From positions 992,001-1,056,000 of the forward strand of contig NZ_JQCR01000003.1 of assembly GCF_000757885.1 (NCBI RefSeq): a DNA stretch of 64,000 bases, given 5' to 3'. The notes under the pieces are model-generated. The model saw nothing but the letters and a program-made list of their open reading frames with translations, was not told where the DNA came from and did no database searches. Position 1 is the first letter of the stretch. Each line of letters opens with the position of its first letter. Made by a program: the position numbers and the translations under genes. Below are positions 33,366 to 42,215 of this stretch, piece by piece. Origin of the DNA: Paenibacillus wynnii (lineage in GTDB: Bacteria; Bacillota; Bacilli; Paenibacillales; Paenibacillaceae).

Positions 33366-33917
33366 TTAACGAACGGGCGTGTAGCGGAGCAGCACGACGT
33401 CGGAGCCAAAGGGTTTGGCCTCGGTCAGCTTTAGCTTCAGTCGCTCATGAACTCCACCCAATAATTGGGGGCCACGTCCGGCAACGATAGGGTTTACCAG
33501 GAAGTGAAACTCATCCACCAAATCTAGTTGTACCAAGGTGGAACCAAGACCGGGCCCGCCGTTAACGAGCAGGTTCTTCCCTTCTCCTATAAGCTTCGGC
33601 ACCTCCTCGGAAACAGGCCCCTTCAGCAAGAAAGAGTTCTGCCACGACACGTGATCCAGTGTCCGCGAGACAACGTACTTAGGTTTCTGATTGAGCTTGT
33701 GTGCGAAGTCGACCATGAATTGGGGTCCTTCACCGCTGCTGGCGATGTCCGGCCAAAATCGCTCCATCAGCTGATAGATTTCACGTCCAAAAAGCAGACC
33801 ATCGGACTGGTCGATAAGTTCTACAGTATACCGGTGGACCTCCTCATCCGCAATCATATGCGTGTGGTCACAGCACCCGTCCAGTGTCACGTTCATCATC
33901 ATAATTACACGTCCCAT
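33366..33917 (-). CDS. Dihydrofolate reductase family protein (RibD C-terminal type)
   Basis: 183 residues of the RibD_C/YyaP/YwjB family. It begins G-R-V-I-M-M-M-N-V-T-L-D-G, the typical first strand and catalytic loop, and has L-L-F-G-R-E-I-Y-Q-L near residue 42, Y-V-V-S-R-T-L near 82, L-V-N-G-G-P-G-L-G-S-T near 113 (NADPH-binding) and F-L-V-N-P-I-V-A-G-R-G-P-Q-L near 137. These proteins are thought to be NADPH-dependent reductases, but few have known substrates. A strong AGGAGG site precedes the start. It stands alone, upstream of an unidentified remnant. Confidence 0.85.
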   Translation of the reverse strand: MGRVIMMMNVTLDGCCDHTHMIADEEVHRYTVELIDQSDGLLFGREIYQLMERFWPDIASSGEGPQFMVDFAHKLNQKPKYVVSRTLDHVSWQNSFLLKGPVSEEVPKLIGEGKNLLVNGGPGLGSTLVQLDLVDEFHFLVNPIVAGRGPQLLGGVHERLKLKLTEAKPFGSDVVLLRYTPVR

Positions 33918-34229
33918 AAGTAGCCTCCTTTATGTTCGTGACCGATTACAATTTTAGTTTAACGGAGGAGGTTAGATTAAACAATCTGCCCGTAAGGTTT
34001 ATGAACGGGGAACCCGTCTGTTATAGACTGTACTATTGATTAACAGGTGTATTCAAAGCCGATCATTGACTTCCAACGGGTTCGCATGGATGCTCCTCAA
34101 AACCGTAGTAATGTTTATTCGTATACAAGGCGCTTGCTATCGCTCCTATGGTTTTCATATTACCTTTCGTTCCTTCTGGACTTTTATAATTTTTTTTAGC
34201 ATGTTTAGAAGGAAATGTTCCTGCTAAAT

Positions 34230-34339
34230 TAAGGATTCTTCCCCTATGGAGTGATATAGAGGAGATTTTTCCCTATAAATTTCAGGTTTTGGCTCAATAT
34301 AGATAATTTTCTTAAATATATAGGGGGTTTTTCCCTCTA
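34230..34339. repeat. Degenerate repeats of a GGRGRTTTTTCCCTMTA word
   Basis: Two 23-base copies, 34255-34277 and 34317-34339, share the core TTTTTCCCT and are imperfect palindromes with TATA ends; a third weaker copy (GGATTCTTCCCCTAT) lies near 34233-34247. They sit in a gene-free 574-base gap (33918-34491) which otherwise holds only the terminator at 34423. Their role is unknown. Confidence 0.4.
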
Positions 34340-34422
34340 AACTTTATTTATCACAGCTGTCTAGTAGTAAACTGGATTTAAAACAGACTTATCATGGTTG
34401 GTTACTACTATAATAAAACAAG

Positions 34423-34458
34423 AGGCGCTCCCCCTAATGTTGTGAGGGGGGAGCGCCT
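34423..34458 (-). terminator. Terminator of the large GH43 gene
   Basis: Arms 34423-34435 and 34446-34458 pair fully (13 G/C-rich bases). On the minus strand it is followed by a T-rich tract, 34 bases after the stop of the GH43 gene. Confidence 0.88.
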
Positions 34459-34491
34459 TAATTATACCGGATAGAACCGGCAATACCTGGC

Positions 34492-37400
34492 TTATCTCAT
34501 ATAATTCAGCAGCATCTGCGCAGCTTCAGCGCGGGTAGCGGAAGCTTGGGGTGCGAAGCTGCCATCGGCTCGCCCGTTCACAAGCCCGATCGAAGCTGCT
34601 GCGGCAACGTGTTCCGCAGCCCAGCCCGAAATATCCGCAGTATCCGTCATAGACAGTTTATCCGGAGCTTTCGGAGATGCACCATGCTGCAGCCGATAGG
34701 CCCGCATCAGAATGACCGTCATCTCCTCGCGGCTGATCTCTGCCCCAGGCTGGAAGGATTCCGCAGTCCGGCCGGTAATCAGACCAGCTTCCACCATGCC
34801 GGAGAGGGCGCTTCCGTACCAGGCACCATCCGGAACATCGGCGAACGCGGTCGTGCCGCTGCCGCTGAATTGCAGTGCGCCTGCAACCAGCTGTACGAAT
34901 TCAGCCCGTGTGATATTCCGACCCGGCTGATAGGCCGTCTCCGATATCCCATTGATCAGGTGCTTCGCGGACAACTCACGCAAAGCTTCAAAAGCCCAGT
35001 GCGTAGCAGGAACATCGTTGAAATGCTTGGAGTACTCCAGCAGCGCGTAGGTGCCGCTGCCGTCAAGAACCGCATTCAATCGCCCGGCTTCTGCTGCTCC
35101 GCCCAGGTAAGTGAGCGTGCCGTCGCTGCCTACAAGATAAAGCCCTAGCAGTTGCGGTTGAAGTCCTGCATCAGCCAGCCAGCTTAGGCCTACCGGTGCA
35201 ACAGCCTTCTGGAGGTGGTGTACTGTCCCGTCTCTTGCGGTCAAACTCAGATCATAATTCAGCAACTTGCCCTTAAGTGTTACGCCTGTTTGTGTCTTCA
35301 GAGAAGCACCTTCTAACGTCTTCAGCTCCGCCTTCAGCACAATCTTGGCCCCGCTCAGTTCAGCAGCAGGAAGAATTGTGGACAGCTTCTTCAGCAGCTC
35401 CGGCTTCAGTTCAAGAGCCATTCCGTCTCCTTGCAGCCGGAGCGTCTGGGTTCCCAGTAGCTCCCCGGCATTCACCGGAAGCTCAACGACAGCAGCCTTG
35501 CCCACCAGCACAGTAACGGCTCCGTTCTCAGACGCGCCGCTGAGCTGTCCAGCCGAGATAACTGCGGTCGAAGGCTGTGGTGTTATTGTTGGCTTAGGCG
35601 TTAGAGTAGGATCCGGCACGTTTACCGGCGGACTGGTCGGCGCTGGCGACTCACGGTGAACGTTCAGTTCGATCGCTGCCGAACTGAACGTATCCGTATA
35701 AAACCGGCCGCCGATGGTCCGGGTATTGGTGACCTGCACCTTGTATAACCCTGCATCAGCCAGTTGGGTCCGTCCGAGAGTCAGGCTGCTGCTGCCGGCA
35801 CCGTCCAATAGCAGATCATTCTTCAGCCAGCGGTAACTCAACTCTCCGTATACCGAATGAGCTACAACGGTAAAAGTTGCAGCATCGCCTTCCGTTACCG
35901 GATTGCCGGCAACCGTGAACGATTTAATCACCGGGGCTTCATGCACCGGATATACCTTAAGCAGTAACTCCGTTCCGGTGATCCGCTCCGGAGTATTGTC
36001 TCCTTTACCGGTCAGCACAACACGATAATGCGTCCCGTCATCATCCATTCCCGGAGTGAAGCGGTATAGGGCACCGGTAACACTCGAGATCGGCAGCCAA
36101 TCACTGTCGCCCTTTAGCTTTACTTCCCAATCAATAGACTCAATGTCTCCTGTTGTATCAACCAGAAGTGTTAAGGGGGCACCCTCAACGGTCTCAAGCT
36201 GCGGAGGCAAATCCACCGTGAATGCCGGTGTGATCCATTCCGCCTCAGCCGGAAGCACCTGCAGAATATACTCCTGCTCTCCAGTCAAGCCGCCTTCATT
36301 TGTCACGACGACTTTGTACTTGTAGCCGCTCATCTCCTCCGTCAATTCCGTAAGTCTTAATACTTCGTCTGCTCCGACCGGTTCGCCGTAACCATTACCC
36401 TCATCCGCAAACCAGGCATAGGACAGTACCCCGGCCCCTATACTGGCGGCTCGGAGCACTCCGTCTGCTCCCGCCCGCAGTGAGCCTTCACTGACAATCT
36501 GAACCTCCGCAGCCTTATGGTTCCATTTCGCAGTCAGCATCAGAACACCGGGCACGGTCTGGGCTGTAAAGTCCCATTTCGCTGCATCGCTATACCAGCC
36601 CTCCAGCACATAACCTTCCTTCGTTACGTCCGGAGCAGTCAACTGTTCGCCGTATACCGCCTGAACAACCGTCTGTGCCGGACTTCCGCCATTGGCGTTA
36701 AAAGTTATATTATAGCGCTCATTTAGCTCGGACAATGCGCTGATTTCACTATTGCTGAGGTTGCGGATTTCGATTTTCATGCGTTGATTATCTTTCGCCT
36801 GGTCATCCGCTAACCTCACCGTTGCACCATCACTCTTGGATGCTCCTTCTACAGTGATTACTTTGTTATTACTTTTGTTAACTATTTTATAATAGTCACC
36901 GTCTTTTTCCAGTTTCCATTGCTGAGTATCCGGTATGGATCCGGAAGCTTTGGTATTCTGACAGAGCTGCTGTATGACTGAACCGGGTAGAATGTCGAGG
37001 ACATGTCCGCTTTGAACTGACTGGATCTGGTAATATCCCGTACCGAGATCCAAGAATCTCCACAGTTGATTATTTCCGTCACCATTGGACCATTGGTTAA
37101 TTACCGCCAGCGGATCACTTGAAACTCTATCCACATCCAAGGCTTTTCCGCTGTGCTTTGGCTGGATTTTAACCATCTTTTCGGGAATGATTTTCTTGGC
37201 AATCGAACTCATAAATCCGCCGCTGGACTTATCAATGGTGAGGCTGTCGATATTGAATCTTCCAGTGTCTCCCTGTTCACGGATGAATTCAATTACATTT
37301 TTTCCGGCATTCAAGTTTACTGACTCCGTTCTGTTACTCCAGGTATCCCAGTTCGCTGTCGGAGGTAAGGACACTTGTTTTATTCTCTGCCCGTTGACAT

Positions 37401-39867
37401 ACATACTCATAGTTATATTTGAACTCTGTGTACCGGAATACCGCAATGTTGATGTATAGGCAGCCGTATTGGGGATGTTAACTTCGAACTTAAGCGCATC
37501 GCCTGTTTGCTCAAATCCGCCTACAAATCCATTGCCTTCATACCACAAATGATCTCTGGCAATCTGCAATTTGCCTGCTCTGGTTGCTTCTTCTGCCTGA
37601 TACCTCCAGGGAGTGCGTTTGTTAAGATGTATACTGTCAATATTAATAATGCCTGAATTGTCCGTTTCATTTTTGTAAGTGATCGTATTTTTCCCCTCAT
37701 TGAGGTTTAAAGTCTCAAGCTGCTCCTTCCAGACCCTAAGTCCGCCAGTAGGAGGGAGGGTTATACTTTTAACACGTGTGCCATTCAAGTACAAGCCTAA
37801 GGTTGTGCCTGCAGCTTCTTTTGCATATCTCAGCTTTACATCATAAGACGCCGCATTCTCAACATTTATAGAAAACTCCACGGATGAGTTCGCTTTGGAC
37901 AGTCCGGATACATAACCGGTCCCCATATTGCCGTCTTTGGCGTAAACGATTGCCGCATCATTTGAGCCCGTAGTTGTTGCATCTTCGGCTCCATAATGCC
38001 AGGTAGTTGCTTCGGTAACTGTTATATAGTCAAGATTGACATTGCCGGTATCGCCGGAGTCATATCTATACATGATCGTATTTTCCCCTTCTTTAAGGAA
38101 AACATTGTCGTAGCGGTCGGCCCAGCTGTCCCAGCTCTTTAAACTAAAAAAATCTACCCGCTTAACTTTTTGCCCGTTTACATACATACTCAAGGTTCTG
38201 TCATCATTAAACCCTAAGCTGTAGCCAAGCTTAACCGAATAGCTGCCTGCAGCAGCGGCATTTACCTTGAAGCTGACTGCGGAATTGGAAATCCACAACC
38301 CTCCGGCAAACCCGGTCCCGCTGAACCCCGGATGGTCTGAACCTACATTTGCATTTCCGGACAGTCCGGCATTTTCTGCCTCATACAAAGTGGTTTTTTT
38401 TAGGATCATGGCATCCAGAGCTAAAGTGCTCTTACCGGAGAGACGGATCGTGTTGCTTCCGGCGTTTAGCTTAATGTTATAAGCTGTTTTAATATCGAAG
38501 TTTGCATTAAATCCTGTATTCGAGGTAAAGGAAAGATCTCTGGCGGCCTCCTGATTGACGCCTAATTTCATGTTAACGGCATTCGCCGCCGTATTATTAT
38601 ATCTGAAATCCAGGGAGTAGGTACCTTGATCCTTAGTGTTAACTGTAAACTCTATATAGTCATCGGTGCTGTTATCACTGTATTTTTCATATACCGCGCC
38701 AGAAGCATAACTACTGTTTCCAATGACTTTAGAAACGCCTGACAGTTTTGCATCTTCTGCTTCATAAATTTCGCTTTTTTCCTCTCCTGAAGGTCTGTTC
38801 AGGACAGTACCTGGGTTGGAAGGGATGCCGAGATTTATAAAATCAATATCATCCCAGTAGATACGCTGCGCTCTTATTCCTCTGTTTCCGCCGCCTTGTC
38901 CATGGGTCGGTATGCCATGATACATAATCCAATCCTCGGTGTCGTCTTCAGACTTTAGGAACAAGGGTGATCCCGGCCCATATGAGCTGTTCTCATCCGA
39001 TCTTTTCATGGCAGGCTCCGGATATTTGACCCATGACTGGGCATTCATCACATCAGATGATGCATCCGCCACGGATACGCCTACAGAATAGTTATCATTC
39101 ATAAAGCTGCTTGCCGAGTAGGCGAAGTAGATCTTGCCATTTCGTTCAACGACCGCAGCACCCTCATTGATATTGTCGCCATGTTTTTCCCAGTTGTATT
39201 GCGGCATTGCCACTGTACCTTCGACACCTTGTAAGGTCCACGGATTCGTCATTTTGACAATCGTTGGACTCTCATCGAATTTCATATTCGCCGGATTCTG
39301 AGGGTCCGGGAAATAATAATATTTGGTATAGGTGAAGTATCGTTCCCCTTTAATGGTCACAACGCCGCAGGCCAAACCATAGCCCTGGGTGTTCAGCAGC
39401 CCTTTCTTGGTTGTAACCTGACCATTGCTGTCTGCATTGGCGGATTCTCCTTTAAGCTCCCAGGTTCCTTCAAAAGGATCGGGTGAAGCGTTCTCCAGAA
39501 CGTAAGAGCTTGGATGTCCATATCCGAAGCTTTCCTCCGGGCCTGAAGAGAAATAAAGATACCATTTGCCATCCAGCCTATATACGTATGGACCCCACAC
39601 GTATCCAAAGTTATCTGGCTTTTCCCAGACTACTTTGCTCTTAGCGGTGGATACACCGAGAATGGTTTCATGTCTTTTTAAGGTGATATTATTATCGCCG
39701 GAAGAAGCTGAATAATAATAACCATCTGCAGCCCTAGCAATTGTAGGATCAGCCCCTCCCATAAGCGGGTTTACATAATTAGTTGTAACATCGGCACTTG
39801 AGATGCCGGTCAGTAATAATGAAAGCACTAACACAAAAGGGAACAGCCATAAACTTTTTTTCCTCAT
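34492..39867 (-). CDS. Giant surface glycoside hydrolase: GH43, four CBM6/35, ricin, InlB, Ig-like and SLH modules
   Basis: 1791 residues. Residues 1-25 are a Sec signal. Residues about 30-370 are a GH43 five-bladed propeller with the general base Asp in G-G-A-D-P-T-I-A near residue 40 and Glu in I-N-E-G-A-A-V near residue 240; the family cuts arabinan, xylan or galactan. Four carbohydrate-binding modules of about 135 residues follow, each starting Y-x-A-E-D/N/E-A (about 375-915). Then come a ricin-type beta-trefoil (Q-W-S-N-G-D-G-N-N-Q-L-W-R), an InlB/Listeria-Bacteroides repeat (Y-N-I-T-F-N-A-N-G-G), Ig-like domains and a Pro/Thr linker, and three SLH motifs at the end (A-F-E-A-L-R-E-L, then I-T-R-A-E-F-V-Q-L) that anchor it to cell-wall polymers. 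I start at 39867, where AAAGGAGAA precedes the signal peptide. Confidence 0.9.
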   Translation of the reverse strand: MRKKSLWLFPFVLVLSLLLTGISSADVTTNYVNPLMGGADPTIARAADGYYYSASSGDNNITLKRHETILGVSTAKSKVVWEKPDNFGYVWGPYVYRLDGKWYLYFSSGPEESFGYGHPSSYVLENASPDPFEGTWELKGESANADSNGQVTTKKGLLNTQGYGLACGVVTIKGERYFTYTKYYYFPDPQNPANMKFDESPTIVKMTNPWTLQGVEGTVAMPQYNWEKHGDNINEGAAVVERNGKIYFAYSASSFMNDNYSVGVSVADASSDVMNAQSWVKYPEPAMKRSDENSSYGPGSPLFLKSEDDTEDWIMYHGIPTHGQGGGNRGIRAQRIYWDDIDFINLGIPSNPGTVLNRPSGEEKSEIYEAEDAKLSGVSKVIGNSSYASGAVYEKYSDNSTDDYIEFTVNTKDQGTYSLDFRYNNTAANAVNMKLGVNQEAARDLSFTSNTGFNANFDIKTAYNIKLNAGSNTIRLSGKSTLALDAMILKKTTLYEAENAGLSGNANVGSDHPGFSGTGFAGGLWISNSAVSFKVNAAAAGSYSVKLGYSLGFNDDRTLSMYVNGQKVKRVDFFSLKSWDSWADRYDNVFLKEGENTIMYRYDSGDTGNVNLDYITVTEATTWHYGAEDATTTGSNDAAIVYAKDGNMGTGYVSGLSKANSSVEFSINVENAASYDVKLRYAKEAAGTTLGLYLNGTRVKSITLPPTGGLRVWKEQLETLNLNEGKNTITYKNETDNSGIINIDSIHLNKRTPWRYQAEEATRAGKLQIARDHLWYEGNGFVGGFEQTGDALKFEVNIPNTAAYTSTLRYSGTQSSNITMSMYVNGQRIKQVSLPPTANWDTWSNRTESVNLNAGKNVIEFIREQGDTGRFNIDSLTIDKSSGGFMSSIAKKIIPEKMVKIQPKHSGKALDVDRVSSDPLAVINQWSNGDGNNQLWRFLDLGTGYYQIQSVQSGHVLDILPGSVIQQLCQNTKASGSIPDTQQWKLEKDGDYYKIVNKSNNKVITVEGASKSDGATVRLADDQAKDNQRMKIEIRNLSNSEISALSELNERYNITFNANGGSPAQTVVQAVYGEQLTAPDVTKEGYVLEGWYSDAAKWDFTAQTVPGVLMLTAKWNHKAAEVQIVSEGSLRAGADGVLRAASIGAGVLSYAWFADEGNGYGEPVGADEVLRLTELTEEMSGYKYKVVVTNEGGLTGEQEYILQVLPAEAEWITPAFTVDLPPQLETVEGAPLTLLVDTTGDIESIDWEVKLKGDSDWLPISSVTGALYRFTPGMDDDGTHYRVVLTGKGDNTPERITGTELLLKVYPVHEAPVIKSFTVAGNPVTEGDAATFTVVAHSVYGELSYRWLKNDLLLDGAGSSSLTLGRTQLADAGLYKVQVTNTRTIGGRFYTDTFSSAAIELNVHRESPAPTSPPVNVPDPTLTPKPTITPQPSTAVISAGQLSGASENGAVTVLVGKAAVVELPVNAGELLGTQTLRLQGDGMALELKPELLKKLSTILPAAELSGAKIVLKAELKTLEGASLKTQTGVTLKGKLLNYDLSLTARDGTVHHLQKAVAPVGLSWLADAGLQPQLLGLYLVGSDGTLTYLGGAAEAGRLNAVLDGSGTYALLEYSKHFNDVPATHWAFEALRELSAKHLINGISETAYQPGRNITRAEFVQLVAGALQFSGSGTTAFADVPDGAWYGSALSGMVEAGLITGRTAESFQPGAEISREEMTVILMRAYRLQHGASPKAPDKLSMTDTADISGWAAEHVAAAASIGLVNGRADGSFAPQASATRAEAAQMLLNYMR

Positions 39868-39966
39868 ATATATATTCTCCTTTTCTAATCCATTGTTCCG
39901 GACGTTTTGTCTGATTGGAAAACGCGATTTCGTTATCCTCCTCTCTAATAAATAATCCCCCCAAAA

Positions 39967-39981
39967 TTGAAACCGCTTACT
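39967..39981 (-). promoter_or_regulatory. CcpA cre-like operator
   Basis: The minus strand reads AGTAAGCGGTTTCAA, one base off the cre consensus TGTAANCGNTTNCA. It lies 100-115 bases before the GH43 start, a normal place for catabolite repression of a polysaccharide-degrading enzyme. Confidence 0.55.
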
Positions 39982-40570
39982 TTTATTTGTTGGGCTACGC
40001 ATTCATTATAAAATAATAGCGAAACTGTTTTTCCGCATCATGTTTTGCGATATTTTGAGGGATTGTACTTACAGGAGAGCGGTCGTGTACAAAATCTTAA
40101 TGTTCTTGCATTTTTTTTAGTTTTCTTATGATATTTTTACCGATGGAACTTACGCTGAGGCGCTTTTTATCTGGTTTAGAAGAGTAGAGTAAACACCGAA
40201 AATCTCGTTAACTCACTGCACTTTTACTTAGCTGTTCCAATTGGTCAACACACCACTTTCTGGTGATTGTTTAATCATATCAAATTTTCTCGTGTTAACT
40301 GAAGAAGTTCAAATCGCCAATACTTGAATTACTGTTATATGCGAGAAAGCTTGATTTCCATGTGAAAAAAGTTAGTTTTTTTATATAATATTAGGGATTA
40401 ATTAGTAAAATTATGTTTAATATACAGGGATAATATGTTATTATTGTAACTGCATGATATGTATTTGTTATCCTAATTTTAATAATGTTTTTATTATCTT
40501 AGCTATTTTTAAGTTCGGAGGTGGGATTTCACTCGAAATAGATGCTACTTTAGTACCCAAAACAATTTAA

Positions 40571-40809
40571 TATTCTTTTACACAGAAATTTATTACTAAC
40601 ATTAGTGATAACGAATTAAATAAAATACATAGGCTTATTCGAAAAGAAAATGTTCATTAAATGTTATTTGCAGAATTGTTATCACGTCTGATATTAGCAA
40701 AAGAATTAAATTTAAAACCCAAAGACCTATTCATTTTAATGTTTCGCATTCGGGGTCATGGGTCGTTCTAGTTATTTCTGATAATTCTGTAGGAATAGAT
40801 GAAATTTGA
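40571..40809 (+). pseudogene. Sfp-type 4'-phosphopantetheinyl transferase remnant
   Basis: Translation gives the start of an Sfp-type transferase: F-T-Q-K-F-I-T-N-I-S-D-N-E-L, R-L-I-R-K-E-N-V-H, a TAA stop, then L-F-A-E-L-L-S-R-L-I-L-A-K-E-L-N-L-K-P-K-D, then, with about 30 residues missing and a frame change, F-N-V-S-H-S-G-S-W-V-V and S-D-N-S-V-G-I-D. The last is the conserved start of the catalytic motif. The C-terminal half is missing. Such enzymes put the phosphopantetheine arm on NRPS carrier domains, so this is the remains of the locus's own activating enzyme. The rest of 40003-40905 is AT-rich with no other gene. Confidence 0.8.
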
Positions 40810-40905
40810 TTTCGGGAACGTTATCTTCAGCATTTGCTTTGTATAGGTACGGTTTTAGAAAAGAATAGCACGCGTATTCATTTTGTAACTGTGGGAGAAG
40901 AGAAA

Positions 40906-42189
40906 ATGGAGAAGCAGAATGTAAATGTAAAGACATTTTGGATCATGGTAGTGGGACAGTTTATTTCCCTGTTTGGAAATAGCCTGCTGCGTTATTCGCT
41001 ATCACTATATATTTTAGATATTACAGGGTCGGCAACCATTTATTCAATATTGATGGCACTTACGGTTGTGCCTCAGATTTTTATAGCCCCTTATGGTGGA
41101 GCATTAGCGGACCGGGCAAGCAAAAAGCTAATCATGATAGCATTGGATGTAATTGCCGGCTGCATGTTATTGGCATATGGATTTTTTATGATGCACTATG
41201 ACGTATCTGTAATCGGAGTTGGAATTTTCATCTGTGTGATGGCAATTATTCAGAATATTTATGATCCGACCGTAAGGGCAACTGTACCTATAATCGTGGA
41301 ACCAGAAAATTTAGCTAGAGCAAACAGTATCACTCAGGTGATTTCTACAGTGTCCCTTCTTCTCGGTCCGCTAGCGGCAGGATTTGTCTACGGATTGTAT
41401 GGAATCCGGTTTGTGCTCTTATTAGATGGCGTCAGTTTTCTGGCCGCTGCACTGATTGAGATGTTCCTGGTGATCCCCTATCAAAAAAGAGAGTGGACAG
41501 GGAACCCCCTTGTGGTGTTCTCTAAGGAATTGGTTGAAACCTTCCGCTATGTAAACCGGGAACAAAAGATCCTACTCTATATTGCATATATTTCTGCCGG
41601 GTTAAATTTCCTTATTATGCCGCTTTATCTAATCGGAATCCCTTTTTTGGAAAAAGAAGTATTTCATGTGACCAATGCGATGTATGGGATTTCTGAGGCG
41701 TGTATCGGAGCAGGAGTGATTATTGGTGCACTCATTGTCGGCATTTGGGGGAAAGCGCTTTCAATTGAGAAATTTCATTATTTGTTTGTAATCCTTGCGG
41801 TCGTGATTTTCGGAATGGGCTGTTCTACGCTAACGTTTGTGATCCAGAAGGATGGAGTCAGTTATCTGGCATATTTTATGCTGACAATCACAGGATTCTT
41901 TTTCACCGCTTTCAGCACGATCTCCAGCATCGTAGCCATTACCTTTATTCAAAAGGCATCACCGAAAACACAGATTGGCAAAATAATGTCTTTAATCAAT
42001 GCCTTCAGCACCATGTTTTTGCCATTTGGCCAGGTGCTTTTGGGCTGGCTGTATGAAGTGATTGGCAATAATTATATTTACTTGTATGTGGGGGTAGCTC
42101 TCATTACTTTGGTGGAAAGCAGAATTATAAGAAAAATAATAAAAGAGGCCAAAGTGAATTCTAATACAAGTTTTGAAATGAGTCTATAA
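40906..42189 (+). CDS. MFS exporter of the NRPS locus
   Basis: 427 residues with about 12 membrane helices. The first half has the MFS_3 (enterobactin exporter/TMR) pattern: F-W-I-M-V-V-G-Q-F-I-S-L-F-G-N near residue 10, R-Y-S-L-S-L-Y-I-L-D-I-T-G-S-A near 27 and the loop motif G-G-A-L-A-D-R-A-S-K-K near residue 68. The ATG at 40906 follows GGGAGAAGAG; an upstream ATG at 40834 lies in the leader. It sits 26 bases before the NRPS gene, so the two are co-transcribed, and it probably exports the peptide product or gives self-resistance. Confidence 0.88.
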   Translation: MEKQNVNVKTFWIMVVGQFISLFGNSLLRYSLSLYILDITGSATIYSILMALTVVPQIFIAPYGGALADRASKKLIMIALDVIAGCMLLAYGFFMMHYDVSVIGVGIFICVMAIIQNIYDPTVRATVPIIVEPENLARANSITQVISTVSLLLGPLAAGFVYGLYGIRFVLLLDGVSFLAAALIEMFLVIPYQKREWTGNPLVVFSKELVETFRYVNREQKILLYIAYISAGLNFLIMPLYLIGIPFLEKEVFHVTNAMYGISEACIGAGVIIGALIVGIWGKALSIEKFHYLFVILAVVIFGMGCSTLTFVIQKDGVSYLAYFMLTITGFFFTAFSTISSIVAITFIQKASPKTQIGKIMSLINAFSTMFLPFGQVLLGWLYEVIGNNYIYLYVGVALITLVESRIIRKIIKEAKVNSNTSFEMSL

Positions 42190-42215
42190 ATACATTAAGT
42201 AAGGAGAATAAGGAA

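Noticed and set aside
34036..34227. 63-residue plus-strand ORF in the gap before the GH43 gene
   Set aside because: No ribosome site, odd Phe/Arg/Cys composition, and no recognisable domain.
34546..35148. 200-residue plus-strand ORF
   Set aside because: Antisense to the SLH part of the GH43 gene; Arg/Ser/Cys-rich shadow composition.
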